A DNA stretch of 64,000 nt from Bradyrhizobium sp. SRS-191 (GCF_024586915.1 NZ_JANBVS010000016.1:1-64000); one strand, 5' to 3'. Positions 18,124 to 26,323 are shown, numbered from the stretch's first letter. Numbers and translations are program-made. The notes: a model not told the origin generated them from the letters alone.

Positions 18124-19719
18124 CTACTCGGTCTTGTTGGCCCAGAACATCAGCACGGCGTTGTCGGCGCGCAGCGGGATCTTGACCTTCTTCGACACGC
18201 CCCAGGCCACGGCCTGCTGGTGCAGCGGGATATAGCCGTAATCCTTGATGCCGATCTCGAACGCCTGCTTGATCAGCTGATCGCGCTTGGCGGGGTCGGC
18301 CTCGACCAGGACCTTGTCGGTGAGGGCGTCGAACTCCTTGTTGCAGTAGTTGCCGAGATTGGCCTCGCCGCGGGTCGGATCCTTGGCGTCGTCACGGCAG
18401 CCCATGATGTCGTGCATCACGTTGTGGGAGTCCATCGACGAGGGCGTCCAGCCGAGCAGGAAGAACGAGGTGTTGTAGCCGCCCGGCTTCAGCACCTTGG
18501 CGAAGTACTGCGCCTTCGGCTGCGCGTTCAGGTTCACCTTGACGCCGATGCGGGCGAGCATGCCGACCACGGCCTGGCAGATCGCGGCGTCGTTGACGTA
18601 GCGGTCGTTCGGGCAGTCCATGCCGACCTCGAAGCCGTCGGGATAGCCGGCCTCGGTCAGCAGCTTCTTGGCCGCATCCGGATCATATTTCGGACGGGTG
18701 AAGTCCTTCGACAGCGCATAGAGCTGCGGGGCGACCATCAGCGCCGACGGCGTCGACAGGCCGCGCATGACGCGGGTCTTGATCAGCTCGACGTCGATCG
18801 CCTTGTAGAAGGCTTCGCGGACGCGGATGTCCTTGAACGGGTTCTTGCCCTTGATGTTGGAGTAGAGCAGCTCGTCGCGCGTCTCGTCCATGCCGAGGAA
18901 GATGGTGCGCAGCTCGGGCCCCTTGAGCACCTGCGCGTTCGGGCTGGAATCGACGCGACCGATGTCCTGCACCGGAACCGGCTCGATGATGTCGACCTCG
19001 CCGGACAAGAGCGCAGCAACGCGCGTCGCATCCGAGGAGATGGTCGTGAACACGATCTCCTTGAGATTGTGCTCCGGCTTGCCCCACCAGTTCGGATTGA
19101 CCTTGAAGACGGTCTTCACGCCGGGCTGATGGCTCTCGATGATGAAGGGCCCGGTGCCGTTCTCGTGCAGCGAGGCGAAGCTCGGTGTAGTTGCCGAGAC
19201 CGGCGTCGGCGCGATCGAGTTGTTCTCCTCGCACCACTTCTTGCTCATGATGAACCACGTATCCCACTGCGAGATCAGGATGGGATTGGGCGCATCCAGC
19301 TTCACGTCGACCGTGTAGTCGTCGATCTTGATGAATTTTGCGTCGGGCGGAACGTTGGAGAGGAAGTTGGAGCCGGTGGCGCGGACGCGGTCGGCGGAGA
19401 AGATCACATCGTCGGCGGTGAAGGGTTCACCATTGTGGAACTTGACGCCCTTGCGCAGGTGAAAGCGCCAGCGGGTCGGCTCGGGCGTTTCCCAGCTCTC
19501 GGCCAGGCCGGGGACGATCTTGAGATCCTTGTCGCGCGCGGTGAGCCCCTCATAGACGTGGGCGTGATGCGCAATCGTGGTCGATTCCTTGAAGGTATAG
19601 GGATCGAGCGACTTCAGCGTGCCCTGGTTGGCGTAGCGCAGGGTCTGAGCCGAGGCCGGCAGTGCGAGGCCGACGAATGCGACCGCTGCAGCGATCAGCA
19701 GGGATTTGCGTCCCGACAT
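18124..19719 (-). CDS. Peptide-type ABC transporter substrate-binding protein (set 1)
   Basis: A 531-residue periplasmic family-5 binding protein with a signal peptide (MSGRKSLLIAAAVAFVGLALPASA, cleavage near residue 24). It then shows TLRYANQGTLKSLDPYTFKE, the family opening, and the region GVKFHNGEPFTADDVIFSADR. It is the first gene of the minus-strand block and is followed by a strong hairpin, consistent with high expression. The ligand cannot be read from sequence. The presence of gamma-glutamyltransferase downstream makes glutathione or gamma-glutamyl peptides plausible. Confidence 0.95.
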   Translation of the reverse strand: MSGRKSLLIAAAVAFVGLALPASAQTLRYANQGTLKSLDPYTFKESTTIAHHAHVYEGLTARDKDLKIVPGLAESWETPEPTRWRFHLRKGVKFHNGEPFTADDVIFSADRVRATGSNFLSNVPPDAKFIKIDDYTVDVKLDAPNPILISQWDTWFIMSKKWCEENNSIAPTPVSATTPSFASLHENGTGPFIIESHQPGVKTVFKVNPNWWGKPEHNLKEIVFTTISSDATRVAALLSGEVDIIEPVPVQDIGRVDSSPNAQVLKGPELRTIFLGMDETRDELLYSNIKGKNPFKDIRVREAFYKAIDVELIKTRVMRGLSTPSALMVAPQLYALSKDFTRPKYDPDAAKKLLTEAGYPDGFEVGMDCPNDRYVNDAAICQAVVGMLARIGVKVNLNAQPKAQYFAKVLKPGGYNTSFFLLGWTPSSMDSHNVMHDIMGCRDDAKDPTRGEANLGNYCNKEFDALTDKVLVEADPAKRDQLIKQAFEIGIKDYGYIPLHQQAVAWGVSKKVKIPLRADNAVLMFWANKTE

Positions 19720-20221
19720 ATGTTCAAATTCTCCGCGTTTGACGCTTGTTTTCGCGGCAGGCGCGATTGATCCGGCCTGCCTTGACTTGAAGTTCTTGCC
19801 TCGAAGTTCGTGATCTCAGCAGCGCCTCTTGCACGAACTTCAAGAAGCAACAAGACGCCGGGCGATATGCTTGCAAGTCTGATGCCGAGCCGGAACGATC
19901 CGGAGACTGTCGGCTGACGCTGCGCCGTACGACCGGCGGCACATCGATGAGCAAGATGTTGCCAGAGTTCGGCGGCGGCACACAAGCCAGTTTGTTGAAG
20001 CCTCAACGATATGGTTATGGGCGATGCTGTGCAGCGCACGCGAGGGAACGGTGCCGGCGCGGTCCGGGTTGACCATGTCCTGGGAATTGCGCACCTGCAG
20101 CAACGCGCCGCTTGCTAGAGGGGGGCCGGCGCGGTGATACTGTACGCCTTCCCTCGCGAGTCCGGTAACCGGACCCGGCAGGAGGCGGTGTGGGCGTGGT
20201 TTTGAACCGAGCGGAGCGGAT
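19720..20221. other. Long intergenic region upstream of the peptide transporter block
   Basis: This 502-base stretch separates two divergent units. I see no convincing gene. The open frames across it are out of phase with any family. It carries the GAAGTTC repeats at 19787-19844 and must hold promoters for both directions. Confidence 0.6.
19787..19844. promoter_or_regulatory. Candidate operator with three GAAGTTC boxes
   Basis: GAAGTTCGTG (19803-19812) faces CACGAACTTC (19832-19841) as a perfect 10-bp inverted repeat with a 19-base spacer. TTGAAGTTC also occurs at 19787-19795 and, inverted, at 19836-19844. It lies 70-125 bases upstream of the binding protein start, where a regulator of the block could bind. 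Confidence 0.45.
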
Positions 20222-20482
20222 ATGAAAGTCAATATCGAGATCGATTGCACCCCGCTCGAGGCGCGGCAGTTTTTCGGACTTCCCGATGTCGGTCCGATGC
20301 AGTCCGCCGTGATGGACCGGTTGCAGCACCAGATGACCAGCAACATCGACAAGCTGACGCCCGAGGCGATCATGCAGAGCTGGTTCACCTTCGATCCGCG
20401 CCTGGCCGAGCGGTTTCAGGACCTGATGCTGACCATGACCGGCCTCGGCGGCAGCCGGTCGAGCGACAAGAAGTCGGCCTGA
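20222..20482 (+). CDS. Conserved hypothetical protein (DUF6489-like)
   Basis: An 86-residue soluble protein starting MKVNIEIDCTPLEARQFFGLPDVG, a start I associate with a small conserved alphaproteobacterial family (DUF6489). It has an amphipathic helical middle (SAVMDRLQHQMTSNIDKL) and a basic, polar end. There is no signal peptide or membrane segment. The role is unknown. It begins just after the long gap and precedes an unrelated hydrolase gene. Confidence 0.75.
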   Translation: MKVNIEIDCTPLEARQFFGLPDVGPMQSAVMDRLQHQMTSNIDKLTPEAIMQSWFTFDPRLAERFQDLMLTMTGLGGSRSSDKKSA

Positions 20483-20544
20483 GCGCCAGCGGCACCCGCC
20501 GGCGTTTTCGCCGTGCGGAACACGGCTTTCCGCCTTGATGTCGC

Positions 20545-20600
20545 GGTACGGAGCGCGCTCCGTGCCGGAGCCAAAGACCGGCCAGCAAAGGCCGGCTGAA
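20545..20600 (+). repeat. Two hairpins in the leader of the epoxide-hydrolase-like gene
   Basis: GGTACGGAGCG faces CGCTCCGTGCC (20545-20566, one G-T pair), and CCGGCC faces GGCCGG a little downstream. They lie in the 135-base gap before the start at 20618. There is no T-run. They could mark the end of the upstream message or influence the leader. Confidence 0.4.
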
Positions 20601-20617
20601 CCAATCGGGGAGGACCG

Positions 20618-21622
20618 ATGAGCGATCCGGCTGGGATGCCGCCGCTGCAGTTCGCGACGACGAACGGCATCCGCATGGGTTATTACGAGGCCGGTCCCGC
20701 GACGGATCAGCCGCCCATGATCCTGTGCCACGGCTGGCCGGAGATCGCCTTCTCCTGGCGCCACCAGATCAGGGCGCTGGCAGATTCCGGCATCCGGGTC
20801 ATCGCCCCCGACCAGCGCGGCTATGGCTCGACCGACCGGCCGGAGCCTGTCGAGGCCTACGATCTCGAGCATCTCACCGCGGATCTCGTCGGCCTGCTCG
20901 ATCATCTCGGAATCGACAAGGCGATCTTCGTCGGTCACGACTGGGGCGGCTTCGTCGTCTGGCAGATGCCGCTGCGATACCCGGACCGCGTCGCGGGGGT
21001 GGTGGGCATCAACACGCCGCATCTGCCGCGCGCGCCGGCCGATCCCATCGCGATCATGCGCAAGCGGTTCGGCGACATGATGTACATCGTGCAGTTCCAG
21101 GATGCCGCGCGAGAGCCCGACCGCATCTTCGGCAGCCGCGTGGAGCAGACGTTCGACGCCTTCATGCGCAAGCCGCTGCCGCGCAACGATGCGCCGCCGA
21201 CCGAGCCGCCGGCCGGCGGCATCGGCGCCTCGCCCTCGCTGAACCTGGCGTTCCCGCAGATGATCGCGGCCTATGACGTCGCCAATGACAAACGGCGGCC
21301 GATTCTGTCGGACGCAGAGAAGCAGGTGTTCGTGGAGACGTTCACGCGCACCGGCTTCACCGGCGGCATCAACTGGTATCGCAACATGACCCGCAATTGG
21401 GAGCGGTCCGAGGGACTCGACCATACCGTGCGCGTGCCGTCGCTGATGATCATGGCCGAGAACGACGCCGTATTGCCGCCATCGGCGGCCGACGGCATGG
21501 AGAAGCTGGTGCCGGACCTCGAGAAGTACCTCGTCCGCGACAGCGGCCATTGGACGCAACAGGAGCAGCCTGAAGAGGTCAGCGCCAAGCTGATCGAATG
21601 GCGGCGGCGAAGGTTCGGGTAG
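20618..21622 (+). CDS. Alpha/beta hydrolase, epoxide-hydrolase-like
   Basis: A 334-residue cytoplasmic enzyme of the alpha/beta hydrolase fold. The oxyanion motif HGWPE is at about residue 38, and APDQRGYGSTDRPE follows. The nucleophile is the aspartate in GHDWGG at about D108, which points to an epoxide hydrolase rather than an esterase. The general-base histidine is in SGHWTQQEQPE at about H311. It would add water to an epoxide through an aspartyl ester. The ATG at 20618 follows GGGGAGGA. Haloalkane dehalogenases share the aspartate, so that activity is an alternative. Confidence 0.88.
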   Translation: MSDPAGMPPLQFATTNGIRMGYYEAGPATDQPPMILCHGWPEIAFSWRHQIRALADSGIRVIAPDQRGYGSTDRPEPVEAYDLEHLTADLVGLLDHLGIDKAIFVGHDWGGFVVWQMPLRYPDRVAGVVGINTPHLPRAPADPIAIMRKRFGDMMYIVQFQDAAREPDRIFGSRVEQTFDAFMRKPLPRNDAPPTEPPAGGIGASPSLNLAFPQMIAAYDVANDKRRPILSDAEKQVFVETFTRTGFTGGINWYRNMTRNWERSEGLDHTVRVPSLMIMAENDAVLPPSAADGMEKLVPDLEKYLVRDSGHWTQQEQPEEVSAKLIEWRRRRFG

Positions 21623-21641
21623 GGAGCGGCCGGCTCCGCTC

Positions 21642-21752
21642 CAGAGCGGCCGGGACCCATAGCCACCGTCCTCAGTGAGGTACGCGGAACGTGCCGCCTG
21701 CCTGTTTCAGGCATCACGCGGTATGGGTCCCTGCGTTCGCAAGGACGACAGC
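21642..21752. repeat. Palindromic intergenic repeat, family C, diverged copy
   Basis: GCGGCCGGGACCCATAGCCAC at one end and GTATGGGTCCC with AAGGACGACAGCGG at the other are related to the copy at 7634-7759. The arms are less well matched. It lies between the two convergent hydrolase genes. Confidence 0.65.
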
Positions 21753-21776
21753 GGAGGACGTGGCGGGCAGCTTGGC

Positions 21777-22718
21777 TCACCCTCTTTGGCGCTGATCCTG
21801 TGCCGCCTGCACGTTGGCCCCATGGGCGTGGTCAGCGATGGCGTGGATGATCTCAGGCCAGGTCGGTGTCGGGATCGCGTGGCCCATCTGGTCGATCATC
21901 AGCAGCTTGGCATTTGGGATCGACTCGGCGGTGTCGGTGCCGGCCGAGTGATGCACCAGCGGATCGCGTTTGCCGTGGATGACGAGCGTCGGCGCCGTGA
22001 CGCTGTGCAGCCGCGGCTTGCGGCTGCCGGAGGCGAGGATGGCGCGTAGCTGGCGGCCGACGCCGGCGGGGCTGGTGCCGCGGGCGAAGCAGCGTTCGGC
22101 CAGCGCCACGTCGCGGGCCTCGTCCTCGGGGAACGAGCCGGCGCGCAGCACCTTCCAAGTCCTGAGGAAGCGCCTGATGTATTCGTCCTTCGTCTTGGGC
22201 GGCGGCGCCATCAGCATCATCGCGACCTCGCGGGTCGGCGGCGGAAGGCGCGGGTTGCCGGTGGTCGACATGATCGAGGTCAGCGAGCGCACCCGGTGCG
22301 GAAAGCTGATCGCGGTCTCCTGGGCGATCATGCCGCCCATCGACGCGCCGACCAGATGCGCCGACTTGATGTCGAGCGCGTCCATCAGCCCGACCGTGTC
22401 CTTGGCCATGTCGAGGAGCTTGTAGGGCGCGGCGACCGGGATGTTGAAGAAGCGCAGCTTGAGCAACTCGAACGGCGTCAGCCGGCGTCCGCCGTGCAGC
22501 TTGCTGGACTGGCCGACATCACGGTTGTCGAACCGGATGACGCGGAAGCCGCGGCTTGCGAGCTGCTCGCAGAACTCGTCGTACCAGATGATCATCTGGC
22601 CGCCCAAGCCCATGATCAGCAGGAGCGGCGGCGCTGCGGGATCGCCGAACGTCTCGTAGCAGATGTCGATACCGTTGGCGCGGGCGATCTGCGGCGGCTG
22701 ATGGGCGGGTGCGGTCAC
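21777..22718 (-). CDS. Alpha/beta hydrolase
   Basis: A 313-residue alpha/beta hydrolase. The nucleophile elbow GASMGG carries a serine, the oxyanion region is IMGLGGQMIIWYDEF, the acid site is in IHGKRDPLVH, and the histidine is in MGHAIPTPTWPEI. The start is typical of a group of soluble hydrolases (ARANGIDICYETFG). It would cleave an ester, lactone or similar bond. No substrate can be named. It is convergent with the epoxide-hydrolase-like gene and divergent from the coiled-coil gene. Confidence 0.9.
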   Translation of the reverse strand: MTAPAHQPPQIARANGIDICYETFGDPAAPPLLLIMGLGGQMIIWYDEFCEQLASRGFRVIRFDNRDVGQSSKLHGGRRLTPFELLKLRFFNIPVAAPYKLLDMAKDTVGLMDALDIKSAHLVGASMGGMIAQETAISFPHRVRSLTSIMSTTGNPRLPPPTREVAMMLMAPPPKTKDEYIRRFLRTWKVLRAGSFPEDEARDVALAERCFARGTSPAGVGRQLRAILASGSRKPRLHSVTAPTLVIHGKRDPLVHHSAGTDTAESIPNAKLLMIDQMGHAIPTPTWPEIIHAIADHAHGANVQAAQDQRQRG

Positions 22719-22793
22719 GGGAATCCTCTTTCAAGGCCAACAGGTCTTCTATGCCACGGTTCCGCTGACGGAGAGAAGCAGACCGCGTCTCCC

Positions 22794-22803
22794 GCATTGC
22801 AAC
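22794..22803. promoter_or_regulatory. GCATTGCAAC box upstream of the PHA-granule-type gene
   Basis: The 10-mer GCATTGCAAC recurs exactly at 23693-23702, upstream of the phasin gene. TGC-rich boxes of this kind are known targets of the PHA regulator PhaR in related bacteria, so this is a candidate PhaR site. Confidence 0.45.
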
Positions 22804-22863
22804 GTAACCGTGCTATGAGAGGTTGTGCTTTGAGTCTTCCGCGTGACCTGAAGGAGCGTGCCA

Positions 22864-23664
22864 ATGGTGAACAAGTCTGGCGACCCGATCGCGTTCTGGC
22901 AGCAGATGGTCGGTGAGATGCAGAAGAGCTTCACGGCCTTCACGCGGCTGCGCCCGATGGGCGCGGCAACCAGCTCCTCCAATGATCCTGCAACTTCTGG
23001 AAACGGACAGAAGCCCATGGCCGATCTCATGGAAAACTATTTCGCCGGCATGAACGTGCCGAGCCGGGGCCAGCTCACCGCCTTGAGCGAGCGGCTCACG
23101 TCGATCGAGAGCGAGCTTTCGGAAACGCGCGTGCTGCTGAAGGAGCTGCTGGCCGCGACCAAGGCGCCCCCGGCAGAAAAGCCGGCTGCGGACCTCGTTC
23201 CGCAGCTGAACGAGATCAAGGGCTTGCTCGACGTGCTTGTGGCGGCGTCCAAGGTCCCGCCGCCCGTCGCCCCGAAGCCGGTGGACGTCACGCCTGAACT
23301 CAACGAGATCAAGGCTTTGCTGGGCGAGCTTGTTGCCGCCTCCAAGGCACCTCGGCCGGAAGCGAAGCCGCCCGTCGATGTCACGCCGCAGTTGAGCGAG
23401 ATCAAGGCGCTGCTCGACCAACTTCTGAAGGGTACGCAGACGCGGGAACCTGCAGCCACGGCTTCGATCGAGGCGGGCTTGCACGAGATCCGGTCCGCGC
23501 TCGATGTGCTGCTGAAGCAGACGCAGCAAGCGGGTGAAGGAGCGTCCGAGGCAGCCGAAGTTCCTCCTTCGACCGAGGCTCCAGCGGCGGCCGAAGTCAC
23601 CCCCAGGGCCGCCGAGCCTGCCCGCCAGGGCAAGTCGCGCAACAAGAAGCACGGCGGCAACTGA
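22864..23664 (+). CDS. Repetitive coiled-coil protein, probably PHA-granule associated
   Basis: A 266-residue acidic, alanine- and proline-rich protein. Residues up to about 60 resemble the PhaE-like/granule protein start (DPIAFWQQMVGEMQKSF, then LMENYFAGMNVPSRGQL). The middle holds about four tandem repeats of roughly 31 residues, each with a short helix (EIKALLDQL type) and a proline-rich linker. The tail is lysine-rich (GKSRNKKHGGN) and could bind nucleic acid. It precedes a phasin gene and shares an upstream box with it. ATG 22864 has AAGGAG at 22851-22856. The granule role is inferred. Confidence 0.7.
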   Translation: MVNKSGDPIAFWQQMVGEMQKSFTAFTRLRPMGAATSSSNDPATSGNGQKPMADLMENYFAGMNVPSRGQLTALSERLTSIESELSETRVLLKELLAATKAPPAEKPAADLVPQLNEIKGLLDVLVAASKVPPPVAPKPVDVTPELNEIKALLGELVAASKAPRPEAKPPVDVTPQLSEIKALLDQLLKGTQTREPAATASIEAGLHEIRSALDVLLKQTQQAGEGASEAAEVPPSTEAPAAAEVTPRAAEPARQGKSRNKKHGGN

Positions 23665-23688
23665 GCAGCACTCTCCATCCTCCCGCAA

Positions 23689-23727
23689 TGGTGCATTGCA
23701 ACAAATATGTTGCGATGCACCATTTTT
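23689..23727 (+). terminator. Hairpin with T-run after the coiled-coil gene; also a candidate operator
   Basis: TGGTGCATTGCAACA pairs with TGTTGCGATGCACCA (one G-T pair) round AATA and is followed by TTTTT. It can end the upstream message. It also contains the GCATTGCAAC box and lies about 65 bases before the phasin start, so it may be a regulator site as well. Confidence 0.65.
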
Positions 23728-23791
23728 GTGATATGGTTGAGTTACTCCGGTTTTCTTAGGGGACGGAGCGAGAGCCATAGCTCAGACGAGG

Positions 23792-24280
23792 ATGGAGACG
23801 ACCATGACCACCGAGACCAACAAAGTGTTCGAGACCGTCAAGGATGCCTTCGCGCCGATGACGGACGCGCTGAAGAACCTGCAGACGATGGAAGTGCCGG
23901 AATCCGCGCGGGAGTTCGTCAAGAAGACCGCGTCGACCGCCAAGGAGCGCGCTGCGGAGGCCCTCGCGGGCTCCGAGAAGGTGACCTCGGCGATCGAGAC
24001 CGCCGTGTTCGACGGCGTGACCGAAGCCGGCAAGATCAGCCGCAACATCCAGCAGGCGCTGTACCAGGACACCGAGGCGTTCTTCGACGGCCTGGACAAG
24101 CTGGCGTCCGCCAAGTCGATCAGCGAAGCCGTTGCGATCCAGGGTGAGCTGGCCCGTGCCCGCGGCGAGGCGCTCGTCGCCCGTGCGAAGTCGACCAGCG
24201 AATATGTCGGCAAGCTGGTCACCGAGGGCGCCAAGGTCGCCCAGGAGAACATGGCCAAGGCCTACAACAAGACCGCCTGA
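23792..24280 (+). CDS. Phasin family protein
   Basis: A 162-residue helical amphiphilic protein of the phasin class, which coats polyhydroxyalkanoate granules. The start (VFETVKDAFAPMTDALKNLQ) and the core with EFVKKTASTAKERAAEALAG and YVGKLVTEGAKVAQ fit. There is no signal peptide or membrane helix. The ORF may start at 23792 or at the second ATG, 23804. It ends before a clear terminator at 24312-24341 and is preceded by the palindrome at 23689-23722. With the gene before it, it forms a small PHA-granule locus. Confidence 0.92.
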   Translation: METTMTTETNKVFETVKDAFAPMTDALKNLQTMEVPESAREFVKKTASTAKERAAEALAGSEKVTSAIETAVFDGVTEAGKISRNIQQALYQDTEAFFDGLDKLASAKSISEAVAIQGELARARGEALVARAKSTSEYVGKLVTEGAKVAQENMAKAYNKTA

Positions 24281-24311
24281 TCGCAGCTCGCGCATCAGTC
24301 GATCGATCCTC

Positions 24312-24341
24312 AAGGCCCGCGTCACGCGGGCCTTTTCTTTT
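24312..24341 (+). terminator. Rho-independent terminator of the phasin gene
   Basis: AAGGCCCGCG and CGCGGGCCTT form a perfect 10-bp stem round TCA, followed by TTCTTTT. It lies about 30 bases after the phasin stop codon and before paaX. Confidence 0.88.
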
Positions 24342-24373
24342 GCGCTGAGGCGAAACCGGCTAAAGCGTGCGTC

Positions 24374-25255
24374 ATGCCGCAGCCGCTGTCGCGCATCGTC
24401 AACCAGCTGAAGAGCGAGCCGTCGCGCACGGGTTCGCTGATCATCACCGTGTTCGGCGATGCCATCGTGCCGCGCGGCGGCAGCGTCTGGCTGGGGACTC
24501 TGCTGGCGTTCTTCGAAGGGCTCGCCATCGACGGCAGCGTGGTACGCACGGCGATGTCGCGGCTGACGGCGGAGGGCTGGTTCGAGCGCACCAAAAGCGG
24601 CCGCAACAGCTTCTATCGCCTGACCCGGCGCGGCGAGCAGACCTTTGCCGGCGCCACCCGCCATATCTACGATTCGCCGCCGGCCGAGTGGAACGGCAGC
24701 TTCGAGCTGGTCCTGATCGGGGGCGCCGACGACCGCGAGCAGGCGCGCACGGCATTGCGCGACGCCGGCTTCGGCAGTCCGCTGCCCGGCGTGTTCGTGG
24801 CGCCCACGAGCATCGCGGTGCCGGACGCGGTGGACGGGGCCATCCGCCTGCAGGCGTCCGCCGGCTCGGAGATGGCGCGGCGGCTGGTGGCCGAGAGCTG
24901 GGCGCTCGAGCGGACGGCCGAGGCCTATCGCAGGTTCAGCGCGTCCTTTGCGCCGCTCAAGGCCAGCATCGAGCGCGGCGAGGCGCTGTCGGACGGGCAG
25001 GCCTTCACCGCCCGCATCCTGCTGATCCACCACTACCGTCGCATCGTGCTGCGCGATCCGCTGCTGCCGGCCGAGCTCTTGCCGGGGAACTGGCCGGGAC
25101 GGCAGGCGAGGGCGCAGTGCGGCGAGATCTACCGGCTGCTGCTGCCGGGGTCCGAGCGCTGGCTCGATCAGCACGCGACCAACGAGGAGGGGCCGCTGGC
25201 GCCGGCCGGTGCGGCGCTGCTGCGGCGGTTTGCCGGCGCGCATGAGACGGCATAA
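24374..25255 (+). CDS. paaX: Phenylacetic acid degradation repressor PaaX
   Basis: A 293-residue GntR-related regulator. Residues 1-110 hold the winged helix (SLIITVFGDAIVPRGGSVWL, then VVRTAMSRLTAEGWFERTKSGRNS), typical of PaaX, followed by a C-terminal effector domain. In the known system it represses paa genes and is released by phenylacetyl-CoA. It lies directly upstream of paaABCDE in the same direction. Its stop codon overlaps a large inverted repeat that is a likely target. The ATG at 24374 fits the family start. Confidence 0.9.
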   Translation: MPQPLSRIVNQLKSEPSRTGSLIITVFGDAIVPRGGSVWLGTLLAFFEGLAIDGSVVRTAMSRLTAEGWFERTKSGRNSFYRLTRRGEQTFAGATRHIYDSPPAEWNGSFELVLIGGADDREQARTALRDAGFGSPLPGVFVAPTSIAVPDAVDGAIRLQASAGSEMARRLVAESWALERTAEAYRRFSASFAPLKASIERGEALSDGQAFTARILLIHHYRRIVLRDPLLPAELLPGNWPGRQARAQCGEIYRLLLPGSERWLDQHATNEEGPLAPAGAALLRRFAGAHETA

Positions 25256-25300
25256 TATATTACAGAATTCGATTGCATGAATAAAATTCCGTTATATATT
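25254..25300. promoter_or_regulatory. Candidate PaaX operator and paa promoter
   Basis: AATATATTACAGAATT (25254-25269) faces AATTCCGTTATATATT (25285-25300), matching at 14 of 16 positions, with 15 bases between and about three helical turns centre to centre. This AT-rich stretch is unlike the GC-rich surroundings. It lies 34 bases before paaA and touches the paaX stop. It probably combines the repressor site and promoter. Confidence 0.6.
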
Positions 25301-25333
25301 GGCGGCAACCAAGTCCTGGGAGGACGCCGCCGC

Positions 25334-26323
25334 ATGTATACGCAGGCGCTTAATTCGCCCGAGGAGGGCAGCCACGCTGAGGACGCCGTGCGCGCCTCGC
25401 GCTTTCAGGCCCGCATCGATGCCGAGGAGCGCATCGAGCCCAACGCCTGGATGCCGGCGGCCTATCGCAAGACGCTGGTCCGGCAGATCTCCCAGCACGC
25501 TCATTCCGAAATCGTCGGCATGCTGCCCGAGGGCAACTGGATCACGCGTGCGCCGAGCCTGCGCCGCAAGGCGGCGCTGCTCGCCAAGGTCCAGGACGAA
25601 TGCGGCCACGGCCTGTATCTGTACGCCGCCGCCGAGACGCTCGGCGCCTCGCGCGAGGAGCTGGTCGACGCGATGCTGGCCGGCAAGGCCAAGTACTCCT
25701 CGATCTTCAACTACCCGACCCTGACCTGGGCGGACATCGGCGTGATCGGCTGGCTGGTCGACGGCGCCGCGATCATGAACCAGATCCCGCTGTGCCGCTG
25801 CTCCTACGGTCCCTATGCGCGCGCGATGATCCGCGTCTGCAAGGAAGAATCGTTCCATCAGCGCCAGGGCTACGAGATCATGCTGACCTTGTGCCGCGGC
25901 ACGGCGGAGCAGAAGGCGATGGCGCAGGAGGCGCTGAACCGCTGGTGGTGGCCGGTGCTGATGATGTTCGGCCCGCCGGATCAGGCCAGCCAGCACAGCG
26001 ATGCGTCGACGAAGTGGAAGATCAAGCGCTTCTCCAATGACGAGCTGCGCCAGAAGTTCATCGATGCCACGGTGCCGCAGGCGCAATACCTCGGGTTGAC
26101 GATGCCTGACCCCGAGATGAAGCAGGACGAGCAGGGCCACTGGCGGCACGGCCCGATCGACTGGAACGAGTTCAAGCAGGTGCTGGCCGGCAACGGCCCG
26201 TGCAACCGCGATCGCCTGGCGGCGCGCCGCAAGGCGCACGCCGACGGCGCCTGGGTGCGCGACGCCGCGGCCGCCTATGCCGAGAAGCGCGCCCGGCGCC
26301 AGATGGCGCAAGCCGCCGAATAG
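25334..26323 (+). CDS. paaA: 1,2-phenylacetyl-CoA epoxidase, catalytic subunit PaaA
   Basis: A 329-residue diiron protein that epoxidises the ring of phenylacetyl-CoA with O2 and electrons from PaaE. Metal-ligand motifs include VQDECGHGLYLYAAAE and CKEESFHQRQGYEIML. The C-terminus is rich in W, H and D residues (GHWRHGPIDW). An upstream start at 25277 is open, but ATG 25334 follows GGGAGGA and matches the family start (YTQALNSPEE). It is the first gene of a paaABCDE series. Confidence 0.96.
   Translation: MYTQALNSPEEGSHAEDAVRASRFQARIDAEERIEPNAWMPAAYRKTLVRQISQHAHSEIVGMLPEGNWITRAPSLRRKAALLAKVQDECGHGLYLYAAAETLGASREELVDAMLAGKAKYSSIFNYPTLTWADIGVIGWLVDGAAIMNQIPLCRCSYGPYARAMIRVCKEESFHQRQGYEIMLTLCRGTAEQKAMAQEALNRWWWPVLMMFGPPDQASQHSDASTKWKIKRFSNDELRQKFIDATVPQAQYLGLTMPDPEMKQDEQGHWRHGPIDWNEFKQVLAGNGPCNRDRLAARRKAHADGAWVRDAAAAYAEKRARRQMAQAAE

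Noticed and set aside
17764..19770. A 668-residue open frame antisense to the binding protein and permease genes
   Set aside because: Its composition is that of a shadow frame, while the minus-strand genes have clear family motifs.
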